NCBI GenBank assembly: GCA_963680875.1
Contig: OY804585.1
Coordinates: 49,709,085 to 49,773,084 of the forward strand
Length of the DNA: 64,000 nucleotides
DNA from: Bathymodiolus brooksi
Taxonomy: Eukaryota > Mollusca > Bivalvia > Mytilida > Modiolidae
Direction of reading: 5' to 3'
The position numbers were made by a program, and so were the translations under genes. This document shows positions 37,400-49,839 of this stretch, in pieces. A model generated the notes under the pieces. That model was not told the DNA's origin, made no database searches, and worked only from the letters and a program-made list of their open reading frames with translations. Each line of letters begins with the position of its first letter. Within the stretch, counting starts at the first letter, position 1.

Positions 37400-37530
37400 T
37401 AATAAAAACGTAGATATCAAATATAGTGCGCACGACGCGGTTCTGGAATAACCGTCATCAGGTGTGCTCAAAATCGAAAAAATCGGTTGAAGTCAGCTAT
37501 GCCTGAGGGAGGAGAACCTTAGTTTTATTA
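37400..37530 (-). mobile_element. Penelope-like element terminal region with hammerhead relic
   Basis: On the minus strand the order is ggttctcctccctcaggcat, gctgactt, then gagcacacctgatgacggtt, attccagaac, cgcgtcgtgcgcac, then tttgatatctacgtttttat. The same order occurs at 57580-57800 and 62885-63075 and flanks the 24-bp satellite. The sequence resembles the hammerhead-bearing terminal repeats of bivalve Penelope-like elements. Confidence 0.7.
37426..37469 (-). ncRNA. hammerhead ribozyme-like motif, one core change
   Basis: Minus-strand order: stem I strand gcacac, box CTGATGA, short stem II cggttattcca, box GAAC (normally GAAA), a short stem III, the cleavage triplet GTC, and the stem I return strand gtgcgc. 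The stem I strands pair with one mismatch. In the consensus built from all copies here the strands gcgtac and gtgcgc pair fully. The changed GAAA box suggests this copy is inactive. The very short stem III is typical of retroelement hammerheads, which may work as dimers. Confidence 0.55.
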
Positions 37531-37619
37531 TTAATAATTTGCTTGGTGGCAGCTAAATATGTGTGTTATTAAAAATGTTGTGAAGCATGTTTCATCTATT
37601 ATTGTCTAGGATTCCTAGT

Positions 37620-38010
37620 AATTAGGTTGAAGTTGTCACTTTGAATGTTTTACCGTCGCAACCATGACATGGTTATCCGCTACGGAATATCTGTGTGACA
37701 AATGACCATGTAGAAGTTCCGTTTGTCGTAATCACAATCCGGTTCTTTCCTCATTCATGACTTATCACCGGGTTTACAAAAACGGGGAAAACGATTAGTG
37801 TCACTAGTGGAACAGGAACTGCTTATCCTTCCGGAGTAACTACTTTTACCCTCGCTATTGTGGAGTTCGTGTTGTTTAGTCATTAGTTTTCTGTGTAGTG
37901 TTTTCCAGACCATTGTTTGTCCTTTTGTCCTATCCATTTGGCTATTGTATTGTTTGTCCTTTTTCGATTTACAGCTTTTGATTTCCCCTTTGGTATCTTC
38001 AATTTTTTCT
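37620..38010 (+). mobile_element. Penelope-like element 3' tail
   Basis: Plus-strand order: tccgctacggaatatctgtg, cattcatgacttatcaccgg, gtcactagtggaacaggaac, tgcttatccttccggag, gttcgtgttgttt, ttttctgtgtagtgtttt, ccattgtttgtcc, and cccctttggtatcttcaat at 37986-38004. This parallels, in complement, 51290-51600 downstream of the reverse transcriptase. The small frames on both strands here are shadows. Confidence 0.75.
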
Positions 38011-40147
38011 TCCTGTGTTTAAGTATCACCTTTGGGTTGGAAACTTTAACTCGTTCAATAGAAATACAAAGTTGCATAATCAGGACAATTGACCAACACT
38101 CGGCTAATAACAATCAAAGACATTAATACATGTATTCTGGTTTATGTAACATGTATAATATTTAGCATCTTTACGCCTTAATCTCTTCCGACATCCGGGA
38201 TGATACATCAGTTTGTATCAATACTTTGCTTAATCCCATTTTGACAGTTTTTGTTTGGCAGATGCAGTTCATATTTAGAAACAAAATGAAAAGAAAAATA
38301 ACCACACTGTCGGTACAGTTTCAAAATCTAATCACAAAACCGTAAAAATAGAGACAAAATCGATACCCCTTAAGCACACCTATATATCGGACCTCTCACT
38401 TTCCTGACTAGTAGCGGTGATTAACTAGTTTCACGCGTCCACATCTCGATAATTGGGCAATGCAAGTGTTTTCCACATTTATTTAAAATGTCAACCCTCC
38501 AGTAACGTAACAAAATGGGACGAGGATGGCGGTGCGCTCCGGGTGGCACTTTCATGGAGGGGGCACTTTTGCATCTGTTGTATAAGTCTGATTTGATGAT
38601 TGCTGACTTGGTGATGACTAGGTAAATTCAACAGTTGCCCCGGGCGGTACACACTCTAGCTACGTCACTGCAAAACCCTCACACAGAACTGGGTGAGCAG
38701 CGTTCTTGTGACGAAAACTTAGTCTTTACATTATAAATTTGCAAAATAAAATCATGCATCATGCTCAGGAACCAATTAGGACACATCTTGGCATTAAAGT
38801 ATTGCATTTTCTGGTGTATTCGTTTGAAATATGTTCACCTGTTTAAGGCCATTGGAAGGAAATATCTATCACAAAGGTCAAAACCCTTTGCATTAGGAAC
38901 GTCCAATTTAAAGGAGTTTGCCTTATCTAGCAAACCGAATACTAATTATTTTTCAATTTACTATCTACTGTAGACATATCATATTTCAAAGATTTATTAA
39001 GTCTAGAATGTCAGCCTTAAACGTCCACCTCATCGATTTTCTATATAATTATTATTTGACATATGACAACGTTTGCGTCCCAACAAATAAAGGTCATGAC
39101 TAGGACTATGTGAAAGGTTGCACTTCAATTGGAACATTGCAAGCACGGGGAAATCCCCCCATTTCACTAAGAGGGGGGGGTTTTGGCCCGTAAAACATTT
39201 TTTGCAGTGCATGTACCAAGCCAGAAGAGTAAGCTGGCATATCTTTGTTTGTTGGATGCATCGATTTTGTCTCTGCATTGAATTTTGGAATTGTTCTGGT
39301 GGGATGATATTTTTGTTTCATTTCATTTGAACAACATCCCCGCAGAATCCAAGATAGGAAATATTATTTATGATCTAGGCAGATCTCTATAACGAGAATA
39401 ATATTTCAATGGTCTATGATGGGAATAAGTTACGGAGCATTGTGTCCAATAAAGCTGACAATTGCGTCCCCATGAGGCTGATAAGGGTGCCATCACGATG
39501 GCATGGTATGCCGTTTTTTCTTCACAATATAATTTGGAAATATGACATGGATCATGTAGCGTATGTTGGAGAGTGGCACGTTCTCTACAGGTTAAAACAA
39601 ATCTGGTAGATCTAAGAAAGAGTAAGCGCATTGTAGCCGCTACGTAGCGCCAACATTTTTTCCCAATTAGTGAAAATTACAAATCATGATAGATGAAGAC
39701 AAAATCTTCATTCGTTTCGCCATTAGTACTGTGGTAGAGGCAGTGCATACACATATTTCCTAGTACTTGTCGACTTTCTTAAAATTATAGTGTCATTCAG
39801 CGGATTAAATACCTTCATTTACGGGGCCAGAGGCGAAGTGATGGAGATTAGTTAATTATAGAACTTAATTTTATTTGACAGATTAACACAACTACTTCGA
39901 ATATTATCAACCTAAAGTAAATTTAGAGGTAATGTTGCAGATCTCATTAAATACCACCCACTTACAAATATTTTGCTAAAATTATTTTCATGATTTTATT
40001 ATAATTGTGTTGCCCGTGAAAGCTGCAAAGCGTTCAGCATTCCCGCCAATATGAGTTTAGTATACAACATAAGAATGGCATGACGTATAGTATAAAATCG
40101 ACATGCATGTGTATTCTGATAAAAATGGTGTATAATAAGGATAGGAT
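38011..40147. other. no gene seen
   Basis: AT-rich sequence. Frames at 38761-39103, 39106-39330 and 39409-39609 are short, overlap on both strands, and have no domain. A run of eight or nine G lies at 39172-39180. Confidence 0.45.
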
Positions 40148-40402
40148 CGACGTGGCCGTGATCGTATGGTAGTTGGGTCTACAATTACCTGTGCAATCAC
40201 CACTAATGTTGCAAGTTCGAATCCCGCTCAGGTGAGGTGCACTCGATGCAACATTATGAGATAAAAGTTTGACAGTGCCTTGCGACAAGTCTGTGGTTTT
40301 CTCCGGGTACTCCAGTTTCCTCCACCAATAAAACTGACCACCACGAAATAACTGACATAATGTTGAAAGTGGCTTTAAATACCATAACCATTTTATCCAA
40401 GT
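40148..40402 (+). mobile_element. SINE, full-length copy
   Basis: The head has tggccgtgatcgtatggtag and a B-box-like gttcgaatccc. The body has gaggtgcactcgatgcaaca, gtggttttctccgggtactc and cctccaccaataaaactgac. The tail has atgttgaaagtggctttaaa and taccataacc. Confidence 0.87.
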
Positions 40403-41292
40403 ATTAGAGTTGTCAATGATAATTTCAACTTAAAGTGCGAGGAATTACGTTTTATTTTACTTCGAAATATCCAAGGAGGTGACTTTGAGATAGCAAGTTT
40501 CAACTGTGATTAAGAAGGAGTGCATCACACTGAGCATTAAGATGTAAAACAAAACTTTCATCAATTTTAATATAAAAACAACTTAATATTTGTGACATAT
40601 ATGATATAAACATATCTTCAAATTATTAGATTAAACCAATAATAATGATGTATAAGGATTGTTTCCCTTGATATTGAAAATGTATGATATGTTCTTCTTG
40701 TTGGGGTTCTTGAATAAGCGGTTATTTGGTGTTACAAGAAACATTGATTTTAAGAATCGCTTCTGAAAATTCATAGTCGCCAGTTGTTGGTTGCAGGCAT
40801 ATTTCCGTTTTGTACTTGAGATACATGTTCAGTGTGGCATTATCGGGACAGGAGCACCTGACCTCTCTTTCCGGTATATATTGAAGTTCTTGTAATCCAA
40901 GCTATTAGAGTTCCTGTGTAAACACATATACGGGCATGTATGCATATGAAATATGGACATGTACCCCTTAAAACACCTACCAGCTAAGTATGGCACAAAG
41001 AAAAGGTAAATTGATGTAAATAAAAATGTTCTCAGCTATGCGATATTGTACATTCATCATTGCCATTAGTAAGGTTTATTAGAAATTCTAACATGACGTC
41101 CTTCTTTCGCTTTGTAGACACACGAGCGATTTATGAATGGGATAATCTCATTCGCACATGCTCCGGTGAATGTGACTGACTTTCCATTGGCAGCATAAAT
41201 TGTGTGCGACATTTTCCGCAAACATTAATATAAATTACCGTCTTCCAATCAAAGTATGCTACCGTTTTTGTATTCTTAGACATATCAGAATC
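40403..41292. other. no gene seen
   Basis: AT-rich unique sequence without recognisable frames or repeats. Confidence 0.5.
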
Positions 41293-41433
41293 GAAATAAA
41301 TCATGGAAGCCAGAGTGTGTTTTGAGTTTTAACATGGATTGGCGGATATTAGTATTTAGCTCGGGATAAAATACAAATATCCGCCAATCCATGTTAAAGC
41401 TCAAAACACATTCTGGCTTCCATGATTTATTTC
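41293..41433. repeat. long hairpin element 7
   Basis: Arms 41293-41350 and 41376-41433 are near-perfect reverse complements (gaaataaatcatggaagcca with tggcttccatgatttatttc, and aacatggattggcggatatt with aatatccgccaatccatgtt with one base added). The centre is agtatttagctcgggataaa. It lies about 110 bp from the start of the 24-bp satellite. Confidence 0.93.
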
Positions 41434-41499
41434 TTAATTATTTGATTCAGTGGCTTTAGATATATTTTCCATGTTTGTTTTCATAAATTGTTCTCTTTG

Positions 41500-41544
41500 A
41501 CAATATGCAATAAAATGGTAGTTATCTAAATTAGTGCACACGAG
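41500..41544 (-). mobile_element. terminal-region fragment bordering the 24-bp satellite (ribozyme 3' side)
   Basis: On the minus strand, directly after the last satellite unit, the sequence reads gctcgtgtgcactaatttag, ataactaccattttattgca. This aligns with cgtcgtgcgcactaaatttg, atatctacgtttttatta in the other copies, that is, from the hammerhead cleavage triplet onward. Confidence 0.72.
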
Positions 41545-44500
41545 CACCTATAGCACAACCTCTCACACAACCTTCATCAGCACCTCTAACACAACCTTCA
41601 TCAGCACCTCTAGCACAACCTTCATCAGTACCTCTAGCACAACCTTCATCAGTACCTCTAGCACAACCTTCATCAGCACCTCTATCACAACCATCATCAG
41701 CACCTCTAGCACAACCTTCATCAGTACCTCCAGCACAACCTTCATCAGCACCTCTAGCACAACCTTCATCAGCACCTCTATCGCAACCTTCATCAGCACC
41801 TCTAGCACAACCTTCATCAGCACCTCTAGCACAACCTTCATCAGTACCTCTAACACAACCTTCATCAGTACCTCTCACACAACCTTCATCAGCACCTCTA
41901 ACACAACCTTCATCAGCACCTCTAGCACAACCTTCATCAGCACCTCTAGCACAACCTTCATCAGTACCTCTAGCACAACCTTCATCAGCACCTCTAGCAC
42001 AACCTTCATCAGTACCTCTAACACAACCTTCATCAGTACCTCTAACACAACCTTCATCAGCACCTCTAGCACAACCTTCATCAGTACCTCTAACACAACC
42101 TTCATCAGCACCTCTAGCACAACCTTCATCAGTACCTCTAGCACAACCTTCATCAGCACCTCTAGCACAACCTTCATCAGTACCTCTAACACAACCTTCA
42201 TCAGCACCTCTCACACAACCTTCATCAGCACCTCTAACACAACCTTCATCGGCACCTCTAGCACAACCTTCATCAGTACCTCTAGCATAACCTTCATCAG
42301 CACCTCTAGCACAACCTTCATCAGTACCTCTAACACAACCTTCATCAGTACCTCTAACACAACCTTCATCAGCCCCTCTAGCACAACCTTCATCAGCATC
42401 TCTAGCACAACCTTCATCAGTACCTCTAACACAACCTTCATCAGTACCTCTAACATAACCTTCATCAGTACCTCTAGCACAACCTTCATCAGCACCTCTA
42501 GCACAACCTTCATCAGCACCTCTAGCACAACCTTCATCAGTACCTCCGGCACAACCTTCATCAGCACCTCTAGAACAACCTTCATCAGGACCTCTAGCTC
42601 AACCTTCATCAGCATCTCTAACACAACCTTCATCAGCACCTCTATTACAACCTTCATCAGTACCTCTAGCACAACCTTCATCAGTACCTCTAAGACAACC
42701 TTCATCAACACCTCTAACACAACCTTCATCAGCACCTCTAGCACAACCTTCATCAGTACCTCTAGCACAACCTTCATCAGTACCTCTAACACAACCTTCA
42801 TCAGTACCTCTAACACAACCTTCATCAGCACCTCTAGCACAACCTTCATCAGCACCTCTAGCACAACCTTCATCAGTACCTCTAGCACAACCTTCATCAG
42901 TACCTCTAGAACAACCTTCATCAGCATCTCTAGCACAACCTTCATCAGCACCTCTAGCAGAACCTTCATCAGTACCTCTAACACAACCTTCATCAGCACC
43001 TCTAGCACAACCTTCATCAGTACCTCTAGCACAACCTTCATCAACACCTTTAGCACAACCTTCATCAGTACCTCTAGCACAACCTTCATCAGTACCTCTC
43101 ACACAACCTTCATCAGCACCTCTAGCACAACCTTCATCAGTACCTCTAGCACAACCTTCATCAGCACATCTAGCACAACCTTCATCAGTACCTCTAACAC
43201 AACCTTCATCAGTACCTCTCACACAACCTTCATCAGCACCTCTAACACAACCTTCATCACCACCTCTAGCACAACCTTCATCAGCATCTCTAGCACAACC
43301 TTCATCAGTACCTCTAACACAACCTTCATCAGCACCTCTAGCACAACCTTCATCAGTACCTCTAGCACAACCTTCATCAGTCCCTCTAGAACAACCTTCA
43401 TCAGCATCTCTAGCACAACCTTCATCAGCACCTCTAGCACAACCTTCATCAGTACCTCTAACACAACCTTCATCAGCACCTCTAGCACAACCTTCATCAG
43501 TACCTCTAGCACAACCTTCATCAGCACCTCTAGCACAACCTTCATCAGTACTTCTAACACAACCTTCATCAGTACCTCTCACACATCCTTCATCAGTACC
43601 TCTAACACAACCTTCATCAGCACCTCTCACACAACTTTCATCAGCACCTCTAACACAACCTTCATCGGCACCTCTAGCACAACCTTCATCAGTACCTCTA
43701 GCATAACCTTCATCAGCACCTCTAGCACAACCTTCATCAGTACCTCTAACACAACCTTCATCAGTACCTCTAACACAACCTTCATCAGCCCCTCTAGCAC
43801 AACCTTCATCAGCATCTCTAGCACAACCTTCATCAGTACCTCTAACACAACCTTCATCAGTACCTCTAACATAACCTTCATCAGTACCTCTAGCACAACC
43901 TTCATCAGCACCTCTAGCACAACCTTCATCAGCACCTCTAGCACAACCTTCATCAGTACCTCCGGCACAACCTTCATCAGCACCTCTAGCACAACCTTCA
44001 TCAGTACCTCTAGCACAACCTTCATCAGCACCTCTAGCACAACCTTCATCAGTACCTCTAACACAACCTTCATCAGTACCTCTAACACAACCTTCATCAG
44101 CACCTCTAGCACAACCTTCATCAGTACCTCTAACACAACCTTCATCAGCACCTCTAGCACAACCTTCATCAGTACCTCTAGCACAACCTTCATCAGCACC
44201 TCTAGCACAACCTTCATCAGTACCTCTAACACAACCTTCATCAGCACCTCTCACACAACCTTCATCAGCACCTCTAACACAACCTTCATCGGCACCTCTA
44301 GCACAACCTTCATCAGTACCTCTAGCATAACCTTCATCAGCACCTCTAGCACAACCTTCATCAGTACCTCTAACACAACCTTCATCAGTACCTCTAACAC
44401 AACCTTCATCAGCCCCTCTAGCACAACCTTCATCAGCATCTCTAGCACAACCTTCATCAGTACCTCTAACACAACCTTCATCAGTACCTCTAACATAACC

Positions 44501-47500
44501 TTCATCAGTACCTCTAGCACAACCTTCATCAGCACCTCTAGAACAACCTTCATCAGGACCTCTAGCTCAACCTTCATCAGCATCTCTAACACAACCTTCA
44601 TCAGCACCTCTATTACAACCTTCATCAGTACCTCTAGCACAACCTTCATCAGTACCTCTAAGACAACCTTCATCAACACCTCTAACACAACCTTCATCAG
44701 CACCTCTAGCACAACCTTCATCAGTACCTCTAGCACAACCTTCATCAGTACCTCTCACACAACCTTCATCAGCACCTCTAACACAACCTTCATCAGCACC
44801 TCTAGCACAACCTTCATCAGCACCTCTAGCACAACCTTCATCAGTACCTCTAGCACAACCTTCATCAGTACCTCTAGAACAACCTTCATCAGCATCTCTA
44901 GCACAACCTTCATCAGCACCTCTAGCAGAACCTTCATCAGTACCTCTAACACAACCTTCATCAGCACCTCTAGCACAACCTTCATCAGTACCTCTAGCAC
45001 AACCTTCATCAACACCTTTAGCACAACCTTCATCAGTACCTCTAGCACAACCTTCATCAGTACCTCTCACACAACCTTCATCAGCACCTCTAGCACAACC
45101 TTCATCAGTACCTCTAGCACAACCTTCATCAGCACATCTAGCACAACCTTCATCAGTACCTCTAACACAACCTTCATCAGTACCTCTCACACAACCTTCA
45201 TCAGCACCTCTAACACAACCTTCATCACCACCTCTAGCACAACCTTCATCAGCATCTCTAGCACAACCTTCATCAGTACCTCTAACACAACCTTCATCAG
45301 CACCTCTAGCACAACCTTCATCAGTACCTCTAGCACAACCTTCATCAGTCCCTCTAGAACAACCTTCATCAGCATCTCTAGCACAACCTTCATCAGCACC
45401 TCTAGCACAACCTTCATCAGTACCTCTAACACAACCTTCATCAGCACCTCTAGCACAACCTTCATCAGTACCTCTAGCACAACCTTCATCAGCACCTCTA
45501 GCACAACCTTCATCAGTACTTCTAACACAACCTTCATCAGTACCTCTCACACATCCTTCATCAGTACCTCTAACACAACCTTCATCAGCACCTCTCACAC
45601 AACTTTCATCAGCACCTCTAACACAACCTTCATCGGCACCTCTAGCACAACCTTCATCAGTACCTCTAGCATAACCTTCATCAGCACCTCTAGCACAACC
45701 TTCATCAGTACCTCTAACACAACCTTCATCAGTACCTCTAACACAACCTTCATCAGCCCCTCTAGCACAACCTTCATCAGCATCTCTAGCACAACCTTCA
45801 TCAGTACCTCTAACACAACCTTCATCAGTACCTCTAACATAACCTTCATCAGTACCTCTAGCACAACCTTCATCAGCACCTCTAGCACAACCTTCATCAG
45901 CACCTCTAGCACAACCTTCATCAGTACCTCCGGCACAACCTTCATCAGCACCTCTAGAACAACCTTCATCAGGACCTCTAGCTCAACCTTCATCAGCATC
46001 TCTAACACAACCTTCATCAGCACCTCTATTACAACCTTCATCAGTACCTCTAGCACAACCTTCATCAGTACCTCTAAGACAACCTTCATCAACACCTCTA
46101 ACACAACCTTCATCAGCACCTCTAGCACAACCTTCATCAGTACCTCTAGCACAACCTTCATCAGTACCTCTAACACAACCTTCATCAGTACCTCTAACAC
46201 AACCTTCATCAGCACCTCTAGCACAACCTTCATCAGCACCTCTAGCACAACCTTCATCAGTACCTCTAGCACAACCTTCATCAGTACCTCTAGAACAACC
46301 TTCATCAGCATCTCTAGCACAACCTTCATCAGCACCTCTAGCAGAACCTTCATCAGTACCTCTAACACAACCTTCATCAGCACCTCTAGCACAACCTTCA
46401 TCAGTACCTCTAGCACAACCTTCATCAACACCTTTAGCACAACCTTCATCAGTACCTCTAGCACAACCTTCATCAGTACCTCTCACACAACCTTCATCAG
46501 CACCTCTAACACAACCTTAATCAGCACCTCTAGCACAACCTTCATCAGCACCTCTAGCACAACCTTCATCAGTACCTCTGGCACAACCTTCATCAGCACC
46601 TCTAGCACAACCTTCATCAGTACCTCTAACACAACCTTCATCAGTACCTCTAACACAACCTTCATCAGCACCTCTAGCACAACCTTCATCAGTACCTCTA
46701 ACACAACCTTCATCAGCACCTCTAGCACAACCTTCATCAGTACCTCTAGCACAACCTTCATCAGCACATCTAGCACAACCTTCATCAGTACCTCTAACAC
46801 AACCTTCATCAGTACCTCTCACACAACCTTCATCAGCACCTCTAACACAACCTTCATCACCACCTCTAGCACAACCTTCATCAGCATCTCTAGCACAACC
46901 TTCATCAGTACCTCTAACACAACCTTCATCAGCACCTCTAGCACAACCTTCATCAGTACCTCTAGCACAACCTTCATCAGTCCCTCTAGAACAACCTTCA
47001 TCAGCATCTCTAGCACAACCTTCATCAGCACCTCTAGCACAACCTTCATCAGTACCTCTAACACAACCTTCATCAGCACCTCTAGCACAACCTTCATCAG
47101 TACCTCTAGCACAACCTTCATCAGCACCTCTAGCACAACCTTCATCAGTACTTCTAACACAACCTTCATCAGTACCTCTCACACATCCTTCATCAGCACC
47201 TCTAACACAACCTTCATCAGCACCTCTAGCACAACCTTCATCAGCACCTCTAGCACAACCTTCATCAGTGCCTCTAGTACAACCTTCATCAGCACCTCTA
47301 GCACAACCTTCATCAGTACCTCTAACACAACCTTCATCAGTACCTCTATCACAACCTTCATCAGCACCTCTGGTACAACCTTCATCAGCATCTCTAGCAC
47401 AACCTTCATCAGTACCTCTAACACAACCGTCATCAGTACCTCTAACATAACCTTCATCAGTACCTCTAGCACAACCTTCATCAGTACCTCTAGCACAACC

Positions 47501-48972
47501 TTCATCAGCACCTCTAGCACAACCTTCATCAGTACCTCCAGCACAACCTTCATCAGCACCTCTAGCACAACCTTCATCAGCACCTCTATCACAACCTTCA
47601 TCAGTACCTCTAGCACAACCTTCATCAGTACCTCTAGCACAACCTTCATCAGTACCTCTAGCACAACCTTCATCAGTCCCTCTAGAACAACCTTCATCAG
47701 CATCTCTAGCACAACCTTCATCAGCACCTCTAGCACAACCTTCATCAGTACCTCTAACACAACCTTCATCAGCACCTCTAGCACAACCTTCATCAGTACC
47801 TCTAGCACAACCTTCATCAGCACCTCTAGCACAACCTTCATCAGTACTTCTAACACAACCTTCATCAGTACCTCTCACACAACCTTCATCAGCACCTCTA
47901 ACAAAACCTTCATCAGCACCTCTAGCACAACCTTCATCAGCACCTCTAGCACAACCTTCATCAGTGCATCTAGTACAACCTTCATCAGCACCTCTAGCAC
48001 AACCTTCATCAGTACCTCTAACACAACCTTCATCAGTACCTCTATCACAACCTTCATCAGCACCTCTAGTACAACCTTCATCAGCATCTCTAGCACAACC
48101 TTCATCAGTACCTCTAACACAACCGTCATCAGTACCTCTAACATAACCTTCATCAGTACCTCTAGCACAACCTTCATCAGTACCTCTAGCACAACCTTCA
48201 TCAGCACCTCTAGCACAACCTTCATCAGTACCTCCAGCACAACCTTCATCAGCACCTCTAGCACAACCTACATCAGCACCTCTATCACAACCTTCATCAG
48301 TACCTCTAGCACAACCTTCATCAGTACCTCTAAGACAACCTTCATCAGCACCTCTAACACAACCTTCATCAGTACCTCTAACATAACCTTCATCAGTACC
48401 TCTAGCACAACCTTCATCAGCACCTCTAGCACAACCTTCATCAGTACCTCCAGCACAACCTTCATCAGCACCTCTAGCACAACCTTCATCAGCACCTCTA
48501 TCACAACCTTCATCAGTACCTCTAGCACAACCTTCATCAGTACCTCTAAGACAACCTTCATCAGCACCTCTAACACAACCTTCATAAGCACCTCTAGCAC
48601 AACCTTCATCAGTATCTCTAGCACAACCTTCATCAGTACCTCTAACACAACCTTCATCAGTACCTCTAACACAACCTTCATCAGCACCTCTAGCACAACC
48701 TTCATCAGCACCTCTAGCACAACCTTCATCAGTACCTCTAACACAACCTTCATCAGTACCTCTAACACAACCTTCATCAGCACCTCTAACATAACCTTCA
48801 TCAGTACCTCTAGCACAACCTTCATCAGCACTTCTATCACAACCTTCATCAGCACCTCTAGCACAACCTTCATCAGTACCTCCAGCACAACCTTCATCAG
48901 CACCTCTAGCACAACCTTCATGGGCACCTCTAGCACAACCTTCATCAGCACCTCTATCACAACCTTCATCAG
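41545..48972. repeat. 24-bp megasatellite, about 309 copies, inside an element terminus
   Basis: The unit is acaaccttcatcag followed by a 10-base variable part (cacctctagc or tacctctaac and similar). 24 bp is eight codons, so frames are preserved. A plus frame of 2491 codons (41534-49009) repeats TTFISTSS with no stop, but its first codon is GTG and its first in-frame ATG is only at 48920. None of the main codons of that frame (TTC, ATC, AGC, ACC, TCT, ACA, AAC) is one substitution from a stop, so openness is expected without selection. The antisense GADEGCAR frame is broken by tca and tta words at about 42597, 44565, 45981 and 46519. Variant blocks recur at 1416 and 1968 bp. Read on the minus strand, each unit contains CTGATGA. 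Confidence 0.97.
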
Positions 48973-49070
48973 GTATAGAGTCGAGAGACTGAAAAGACAA
49001 TTCACTTAGAAATCTTAAAGAGCAAGAAAACCAAAGGGCCAAATCAGGACAGCCACCTTCGATTATTGCA
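48973..49070 (-). mobile_element. terminal-region fragment bordering the 24-bp satellite (ribozyme 5' side)
   Basis: Minus-strand order: ggctgtcctgatttggccct, ttggttttcttgctcttta, then tctatacctgatgaaggttg, where the array starts. The copy at 62885-63075 reads ggctatcctgttttgcccct, ttgattttcgttctcgtaaa, then gagcgtacgtgatgaacgtc. The match places the array boundary exactly at the CTGATGA box. A frame here (MALWFSC-like) begins with TTG, so it is not a signal peptide with a normal start. Confidence 0.75.
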
Positions 49071-49544
49071 GTCTGTTAATACTTTATCTATATAATTGAG
49101 ATAATGGTTTGGTATTTCAGTTTTGGGGCGACATTGGCTGATATGTTTTATGGCATTATATCTTCAAAACAAAGAAATGTTAAGCGATATATTAAAAAGG
49201 TAAGCTATAACTTATATTATAATACTTACATTCCAACTGCGCCTGGGAAATCGAACGAATAATTATTTGTTAAAACAGGCATCGGGTGTAGCAGTTTTTC
49301 CTTTGCCGAGCAAGGAATCAATATGCACCGTCAATTGTCTAGTTGTCATATAATGCATGAGGACTTTTTTGAGTTCAATGGACTATGTAGGTAGCTAGTT
49401 AGGAGGACGTAAGAGATACTTGATCATATCCAAATGTATTAATCCCGCCCCATATGTGTGCCTGTCACAAACCATGCCCTAGATTTCTATTGACCTTCTG
49501 TCGTTGTTTCATCTGCTGTTTGCAGGAGAAGGGTATCAGAGGTG
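49071..49544. other. no gene seen
   Basis: AT-rich unique sequence. Confidence 0.5.
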
Positions 49545-49810
49545 TGTTCTTGTAATTGTGATTGGTTTTATTTTTTCAATAGATATAAGAGTAGAGTAGG
49601 AGTCGGGTTTTCTGGATCCGTAATCGTTTTTCCAATATCTGTAAAAGGTCTTAAAATCTAAATATGGAGCAGAACAATTAGATAGTGGGTCACCCAAAGC
49701 ATTCATGGCTTCCTGGTCAACCACGTCGGTGCTGTCATGAATAACTACTAGTATATGATTAGGAATCCATGTGAAAATGACCTGTATTACATTGGCTTCT
49801 ACACTGAAGA
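49545..49810 (-). pseudogene. non-LTR retrotransposon RNase H fragment
   Basis: The minus frame reads VIFTWIPNHILVVIHDSTDV, then VDQEAMNALGDPLSNCSAPY and LDFKTFYRYWKNDYGS. This matches the end of the RNase H domain of non-LTR elements (W-x-P-x-H-x-G...D-x-x-A). The Gly after the His is changed and the catalytic neighbourhood is degraded. Only this fragment is present, and it points opposite to the retrotransposon piece at 49840-50600. Confidence 0.6.
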
Positions 49811-49839
49811 TCGAACTGGAAGACAGTATTCACCGAGAA

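Noticed and set aside
41534..49009. Mucin-like Ser/Thr-rich protein of 2491 residues
   Set aside because: It starts with GTG, the first ATG is near the end, and the codons used cannot mutate to stop in one step. The array boundaries match a mobile-element terminus.
46517..49042. Secreted Asp/Glu/Cys-rich repeat protein with a signal-like N-terminus on the minus strand
   Set aside because: The first codon is TTG, the apparent signal peptide is encoded by the Penelope-like flank, and stops recur in the array in this frame.
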